From positions 1-23,806 of the forward strand of contig DATIFC010000165.1 of NCBI GenBank assembly GCA_035455445.1: DNA of 23,806 nucleotides, in the 5' to 3' direction. This DNA comes from AC-32 sp035455445 (lineage in GTDB: Bacteria > Actinomycetota > Thermoleophilia > Gaiellales > Gaiellaceae). This document shows, piece after piece, positions 20,288-23,806 of this stretch. The stretch's first letter is position 1; every line of letters starts with the position of its first letter. The position numbers were made by a program, and so were the translations under genes. The notes beneath the pieces were generated by a model. That model did no database searches. It was given only the letters and a program-made list of their open reading frames with translations, and was not told the DNA's origin.

Positions 20288-20848
20288 GTGATCTCGCGCC
20301 TGCGGGGAACTGCCGTCGCGCGCGCCGGCGAACGGATCGTGCTCGACGTCGGCGGCGTCGGCTACGCGCTGGCCGTGACCCCGACGGCCGCGCGGCTCGC
20401 GGAGCGCGGGGGAGAGGTGACGCTCGAGACCTACCTGCACGTGCGCGAGGACGCGCTCCAGCTGTACGGGTTCGGCGAGGCCGCCGAGCGCGAGCTGTTC
20501 GAGCACCTGCTCGCGGTCTCCGGGGTGGGGCCGAAGGTCGCGCTCGCGATCGTCTCCGGCTCGCCGCCGGCCGACCTGCGCCGCGCGATCGCGCTGGAGG
20601 ACACCGCGCGCTTCGAGGCGATTCCCGGGATCGGCAAGAAGACCGCGCAGCGTGTCGTGCTCGAGCTGAAGGAGAAGCTCGGCACGATGGACGAGCCGAC
20701 GCCGATCGCCGGCAAGCCGCACGCGGTCGCCCGTGACGCGCTCGTCGAGCTCGGCTGGTCGGTGACCGAGGCCGAGGAGGCCCTGGCGACGACAGACCCG
20801 AGCCTGCCGCCCGAGGAGCGCGTGCGCCAGGCGCTGAGGGCTGCGTGA
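20288..20848 (+). CDS. ruvA: Holliday junction branch migration protein RuvA
   Basis: The 186-aa junction-binding subunit; tetramers hold the four-way DNA junction and load RuvB. Domain I is ISRLRGTAVARAGERIVLDV, then GVGYALAVTP. Domain II has two helix-hairpin-helix motifs, LLAVSGVGPKVALAIVS and FEAIPGIGKKTAQRVVLELK. A linker with PTPIAGKPHAV leads to domain III (ARDALVELGWSVTEAEEALA), which contacts RuvB. The start is GTG. The stop overlaps the ruvB GTG by 4 bases (GTGA). Confidence 0.96.
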   Translation: MISRLRGTAVARAGERIVLDVGGVGYALAVTPTAARLAERGGEVTLETYLHVREDALQLYGFGEAAERELFEHLLAVSGVGPKVALAIVSGSPPADLRRAIALEDTARFEAIPGIGKKTAQRVVLELKEKLGTMDEPTPIAGKPHAVARDALVELGWSVTEAEEALATTDPSLPPEERVRQALRAA

Positions 20849-21861
20849 CCGAGACGCAGTTCCTTGCGCCGGCCGTCCGCCCGGACGAGGACGAGCTCGA
20901 CCGCTCGCTTCGCCCCCGGAGCCTCGACGACTTCGTCGGCCAGGAGCGGGTCAAGGAGCAGCTCGCGATCGCGCTCGAGGCGACGCGCTCGCGAGGCGAG
21001 GCGCTCGACCACCTGCTGCTGATCGGTCCGCCGGGCCTGGGCAAGACGAGCCTCGCCTTCATCGTCCGCGAGGAGCTCGGGGTCGGCCTCCGCTCGGCCG
21101 CGGGGCCCGCGCTCGAGCGCAAGGGCGACGTGGCGGCGATCCTCACGGGCCTCGGCGAGCGCGACGTGCTCTTCATCGACGAGATCCACCGGCTCAGCCG
21201 CGCGGTCGAGGAGATCCTCTATCCGGCGCTCGAGGACTTCCGGCTCGACATCGTCGTCGGGCAGGGGCCCGCGGCGCGGACGCTGACGCTCGACCTGCCG
21301 CCCTTCACGCTGATCGGCGCGACGACGCGCACCGGGCTGCTGACGACGCCGCTGCGCGACCGCTTCGGGATGACTTTCCGGCTCGAGCATTACGAGCCCG
21401 AGGTGCTCGCCCGCATCGTGCGCCGCTCGGCCCGGATCCTGGACGTGGAGATCGACGACGAGGCTGCTGCGGAGATCTCGCGCCGCTCGCGCGGGACGCC
21501 GCGGATCGCGAACCGCATCCTGCGCCGCGTCCGCGACGTCGCCGAGGTGCGGCACCAGGGCGCGATCACCACCGAGATCGCGCGCGAGGCGCTCCAGCTG
21601 CTGGAGGTCGACGAGCGCGGGCTCGAACGCACCGACCGCGCCCTGCTGCGGACGATCGTCGAGAAGTTCGAGGGCGGGCCGGTCGGCCTCTCGACGCTGG
21701 CCGTGGCGCTGGGCGAGGAGCCGGACACGATCGAGGACGTCTACGAGCCGTACCTGCTCCAGCTCGGCTTCCTGCAGCGCACCCCGCGCGGCCGCGTCCT
21801 GACGAAGCTCGGGAGCGCCCACATCGGGGCGGCGGCCGCCCGGGACGACACCCTCTTCTGA
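20845..21861 (+). CDS. ruvB: Holliday junction branch migration ATPase RuvB
   Basis: The 338-aa AAA+ motor that drives branch migration with RuvA. The N-terminus has LRPRSLDDFVGQERVKEQL. Walker A is LLIGPPGLGKTSLAF (around 61-69), Walker B VLFIDEIHRLSRAVEE (around 109-113) and sensor I TLIGATTRTGLLTTPLRDRF (156-174), which includes the arginine-finger region. The C-terminal winged helix includes FEGGPVGLSTLAVALGEE and LLQLGFLQRTPRGR. The gene starts within the ruvA stop and its TGA overlaps the ATG of the next gene by one base. Confidence 0.97.
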   Translation: MTETQFLAPAVRPDEDELDRSLRPRSLDDFVGQERVKEQLAIALEATRSRGEALDHLLLIGPPGLGKTSLAFIVREELGVGLRSAAGPALERKGDVAAILTGLGERDVLFIDEIHRLSRAVEEILYPALEDFRLDIVVGQGPAARTLTLDLPPFTLIGATTRTGLLTTPLRDRFGMTFRLEHYEPEVLARIVRRSARILDVEIDDEAAAEISRRSRGTPRIANRILRRVRDVAEVRHQGAITTEIAREALQLLEVDERGLERTDRALLRTIVEKFEGGPVGLSTLAVALGEEPDTIEDVYEPYLLQLGFLQRTPRGRVLTKLGSAHIGAAAARDDTLF

Positions 21862-22166
21862 TGTCCGACCTCTGGCTGCCGGGCGCGGGCTCGGTCGACG
21901 ACCTCGTCGCGCGCGTCCAGCTTCGGATCCAGGGCTTCGCCGAGCGCAGCGGCGCGCCGCCGGTCGTGGAAGTCGAGCTGCGAGACGGCTCGACGATGAT
22001 CCTGCAGTCGCTCGACGCCGAGCCGGGGCTCGGTTTCCTGACCCTCGTTCCTCACGACGACGGCGGCGGCGAGGAATGGATCGTCCCCGTCGCCGCCGTC
22101 GCCCGCATCACCCTGCGCGTGGCCGAAGAGCAGGAGCCCTTCGGGTTCACGCTGCCCGAGGGCTAG
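21861..22166 (+). CDS. Small protein of unknown function translationally linked to ruvB
   Basis: A 101-aa protein I do not recognise. It starts MSDLWLPGAGSVDDLVARVQ, continues PPVVEVELRDGSTMILQSLD and GGEEWIVPVAAVARITLRVA, and ends EPFGFTLPEG. It is beta-rich and acidic, without membrane segments or cysteines. Its ATG shares a base with the ruvB stop (TGATG), which implies translational coupling and a role or at least expression linked to ruvCAB. The stop overlaps the stop of the convergent SRPBCC gene in CTAG. Confidence 0.8.
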   Translation: MSDLWLPGAGSVDDLVARVQLRIQGFAERSGAPPVVEVELRDGSTMILQSLDAEPGLGFLTLVPHDDGGGEEWIVPVAAVARITLRVAEEQEPFGFTLPEG

Positions 22167-22612
22167 GCGCTCGCGGCCTCGACGTAGCGGCCGAGAACGA
22201 GATCCCAGCCGCTGTTGTAGCTCCCGAACGACTCCTGCGCGCGATCGCCGTATCGCTCCCAGCCGCTGTGCTCGAGGTCGACGCGCGTTCCCGTTCCCTC
22301 CGGTGTGAACCTCACGTCGAGCCGCGTCGTGGGGTTCTCGGGGTTCACGTTCCACTCGATCGCGACGCGGTGCGGCGGCTCCCAGGCGAGCACCGTTGCC
22401 CACTGGTTCTCGCGCCCGTCCCGGAGCCGGTCGTAGACGCGGCCGCCGACTTCCTGCTCGTAGATCACCTCGACGGGCTTCTCGCCGCTTGCTGCGTGCG
22501 TCTCGTAGGGCCACCAGTCGGTCTTCCGCATGGTGAAGACGTGGAACGCCTCCTCGGGCGTGCAGTCGACCAGCACGCTCTTTCGTACGACGAGGTCTGT
22601 CTGGGTGCTCAT
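22163..22612 (-). CDS. SRPBCC/AHSA1-like protein
   Basis: A 149-aa START/Bet v1-like fold protein of the AHSA1 (activator of Hsp90 ATPase homologue 1-like) group. Characteristic segments are VVRKSVLVDCTPEEAFHVFT, then MRKTDWWPYETHA, GGRVYDRLRDGRENQWATVL, WEPPHRVAIEWNVNPENPTT and the closing EHSGWERYGDRAQE with YNSGWDLVLGRYV. These proteins have a hydrophobic cavity; ligands are mostly unknown. It forms an operon with the ArsR regulator, whose stop overlaps its start by 4 bases (ATGA). This pairing is a common one. Confidence 0.92.
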   Translation of the reverse strand: MSTQTDLVVRKSVLVDCTPEEAFHVFTMRKTDWWPYETHAASGEKPVEVIYEQEVGGRVYDRLRDGRENQWATVLAWEPPHRVAIEWNVNPENPTTRLDVRFTPEGTGTRVDLEHSGWERYGDRAQESFGSYNSGWDLVLGRYVEAASA

Positions 22613-22914
22613 CGGTTCCTCCTCTCCGCGGCGGCCTTGAAGTCGGCGAGCGCCGCATCCCAGAATCGGTCGAAGTAGTCGCGTAGCTCGCCCAGCCCGT
22701 CCGGATCGAGCCGGTAGAGGCGCCGCGTGCCTTCCCGGCGCTCGGTCACGAGCCCCGCCTCCTTCAACACGCGCAGGTGCTGCGAGACGGCGGGACGGCT
22801 GACCGGCAGCTCGTCCGCGATCTCGCCGACCGCCCGAGGGCCCGAGCGCAGCTGCTCGAAGATCGCGCGCCTGGTGCGGTCGCCCAGCGCGTCCATGGCG
22901 GTTCGGTAAGCCAT
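22609..22914 (-). CDS. ArsR family transcriptional regulator
   Basis: A 101-aa winged-helix repressor of the ArsR type. It reads ALGDRTRRAIFEQLRSGPRA, then VGEIADELPVSRPAVSQHLR (the recognition helix), VLKEAGLVTERREGTRRLYR (the wing) and LRDYFDRFWDAALADFKAAA. No CxC metal-sensing motif is present, so the inducer is probably not arsenite-type metal. It belongs to the group that is paired with SRPBCC proteins. It likely represses its own operon by binding the palindrome next to its start. Confidence 0.93.
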   Translation of the reverse strand: MAYRTAMDALGDRTRRAIFEQLRSGPRAVGEIADELPVSRPAVSQHLRVLKEAGLVTERREGTRRLYRLDPDGLGELRDYFDRFWDAALADFKAAAERRNR

Positions 22915-22915
22915 G

Positions 22916-22944
22916 ACTTACGTAAGTCTACACTAACGAAGTGT
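22916..22944 (-). promoter_or_regulatory. Palindromic operator(s) of the ArsR-SRPBCC operon
   Basis: ACTTACGTAAGT (22916-22927) is a perfect 12-bp palindrome one base from the regulator's start codon. A second inverted repeat, ACACT-5-AGTGT (22930-22944), follows. The site leaves almost no leader, so a bound dimer would block initiation directly. Confidence 0.6.
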
Positions 22945-22998
22945 GGAGTCAAGCCCGCGGCGGCTGCTCGTGCGCGACTGCTGCGCCCGGCCGCGGTC

Positions 22999-23806
22999 TC
23001 AGCCGATGTGCAGGCGGTAGACCTCGCTGCCGCCGGCGCTCGGGACCCAGATGTCGCCGAAGGCGCTCGCCGCGGGGAAGGGGCGGCTCCCGACATGGAT
23101 CGTCTCGATCACGTTGTTCGTGGCCGCGTCGATCCGCGAGACGCTGTCCGAGCCGACGTTCGGGACGAAGACCGTGCCGTCGGCGGCGACTGCCGCGTTC
23201 TCGGGGCCGGTGCCCACGTGGATCGTGGCGACGACCTTGCGCGTCCGCGGGTCGACGCGCGAGACCGTGCCCGAGTCGTTGTTGGACACCCAGACGGCGT
23301 CCTTCGTCACGGCAACCGACCGCGGCGCGTCGCCGACCCGCACGGCCGCGACCTTGTTCGTGCGCGCGTCGATGCGGAACACGCGCCGGCCGTAGAGCGA
23401 GCCGACCCAGACCGCGCCGCCGCCGTAGCGCAGGTTCGCCGGCGCCGAGTAGCCCTTGATCTTGATCCTCCGGCCGACCTTGTTCGTCTTCGGGTTGATC
23501 CTGAGCACGTACCCGAGCGTCGGCTCCGTCGCCCAGACTGCGCCGGCGCCGTAGGCCACGTCCCAGATGCGGTCGGCGAGCCGGATCCGCTTCACGACCT
23601 TCATCCGCACCGGGTCGACGCGGATCACCGAGCGCGAGCTGTAGCCGTCGACCCAGACGCTGCCCGCGCCGATCGCGACGCCGCACGGGCCGGGGCCGAC
23701 GTCGATCGAGTGCGTGACGGTGTTGGTCGCAGGATCGACCCGGGCGAGCATCCCGGTGCCGTTCACGCCCACCCAGAGGGCGCCGAAGCCGCCGGTTTCC
23801 GAGCAC
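22999..23806 (-). CDS. YVTN-type beta-propeller protein (5' partial)
   Basis: About 269 residues of a beta-propeller whose N-terminus lies beyond the right edge; the frame is open to 23805. Blades of about 42 residues repeat with the pattern VxVGxxPxxVAxGxGxVWVxN...VxRIDPxTxKV. Examples are GPGPCGVAIGAGSVWVDGYS, then GDAPRSVAVTKDAVWVSNND and GTGPENAAVAADGTVFVPNV. At least six blades can be counted. Such proteins are usually extracytoplasmic or attached to another domain, and are binding scaffolds rather than enzymes. The missing N-terminus may carry a signal peptide or a kinase or protease domain. GTG or ATG codons inside the window are internal. Confidence 0.9.
   Translation of the reverse strand, partial: CSETGGFGALWVGVNGTGMLARVDPATNTVTHSIDVGPGPCGVAIGAGSVWVDGYSSRSVIRVDPVRMKVVKRIRLADRIWDVAYGAGAVWATEPTLGYVLRINPKTNKVGRRIKIKGYSAPANLRYGGGAVWVGSLYGRRVFRIDARTNKVAAVRVGDAPRSVAVTKDAVWVSNNDSGTVSRVDPRTRKVVATIHVGTGPENAAVAADGTVFVPNVGSDSVSRIDAATNNVIETIHVGSRPFPAASAFGDIWVPSAGGSEVYRLHIG

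Noticed and set aside
19572..21176. 534-codon minus-strand open frame over ruvC-ruvA-ruvB
   Set aside because: Serine/arginine-rich shadow of three confidently identified genes.

Overview
The window is high-GC DNA with many GTG starts, tightly overlapping genes, F420-type luciferase-like and YVTN-propeller genes and a pdxT-yebC...ruvC-ruvA-ruvB block. This suggests an uncultured Actinomycetota, plausibly of the Thermoleophilia/Gaiellales type. That placement is an inference from gene content and style; no rRNA gene is present to test it.

Left region (1 to about 7.6 kb) is an accessory zone of small single-gene units. It starts with the 3' end of an ECF sigma factor with a SnoaL-like tail. 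It then carries a GNAT, a SnoaL-like cyclase, a second GNAT, a cupin (-), a peptidase E (-), a frameshifted GNAT (-), a dimeric alpha/beta-barrel protein, a GFA-family zinc protein and a metallo-beta-lactamase-like protein (-). Interspersed are two VOC/glyoxalase relics, a heavily decayed winged-helix gene and a start-less gene fragment. Almost every unit is bounded by a degenerate repeat of about 30 bp, with consensus near GCTCAGGTGACATTCC followed by CGAACACTGGCCCAG. I count 12 copies, all in the same orientation whatever the gene strand, and none to the right of 6.7 kb. This cassette-like layout is the most unusual thing in the window.

Middle region (8.1 to 13.7 kb): a cold-shock cluster (canonical CspA, a divergent cold-shock-domain protein and a small basic protein with an 18-bp tandem repeat), then a GNAT-like protein, a maltose/galactoside-type O-acetyltransferase, a DsrE-like protein and a SAM methyltransferase. 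A response regulator and a soluble GAF-GAF-PAS histidine kinase lie on the minus strand. The kinase and methyltransferase stop codons overlap in a shared CTAG.

Right region (13.9 to 23.8 kb): pdxT-yebC (overlapping) is separated from ruvC-ruvA-ruvB by about 4.5 kb. That interval holds a secreted PHI-1/EXORDIUM-like protein, a GNAT-LLM oxidoreductase pair (-), a DUF2807 membrane-anchored protein (-) and a D,D-carboxypeptidase. The ruvCAB genes (Holliday-junction resolution) are followed by a small protein of unknown function. An ArsR regulator-SRPBCC pair (-) with a palindromic operator abutting the start codon comes next, then a YVTN propeller protein running off the right edge.

At least eight starts lie 6 to 9 bases after a TAnnnT box, which suggests widespread leaderless or near-leaderless transcription.
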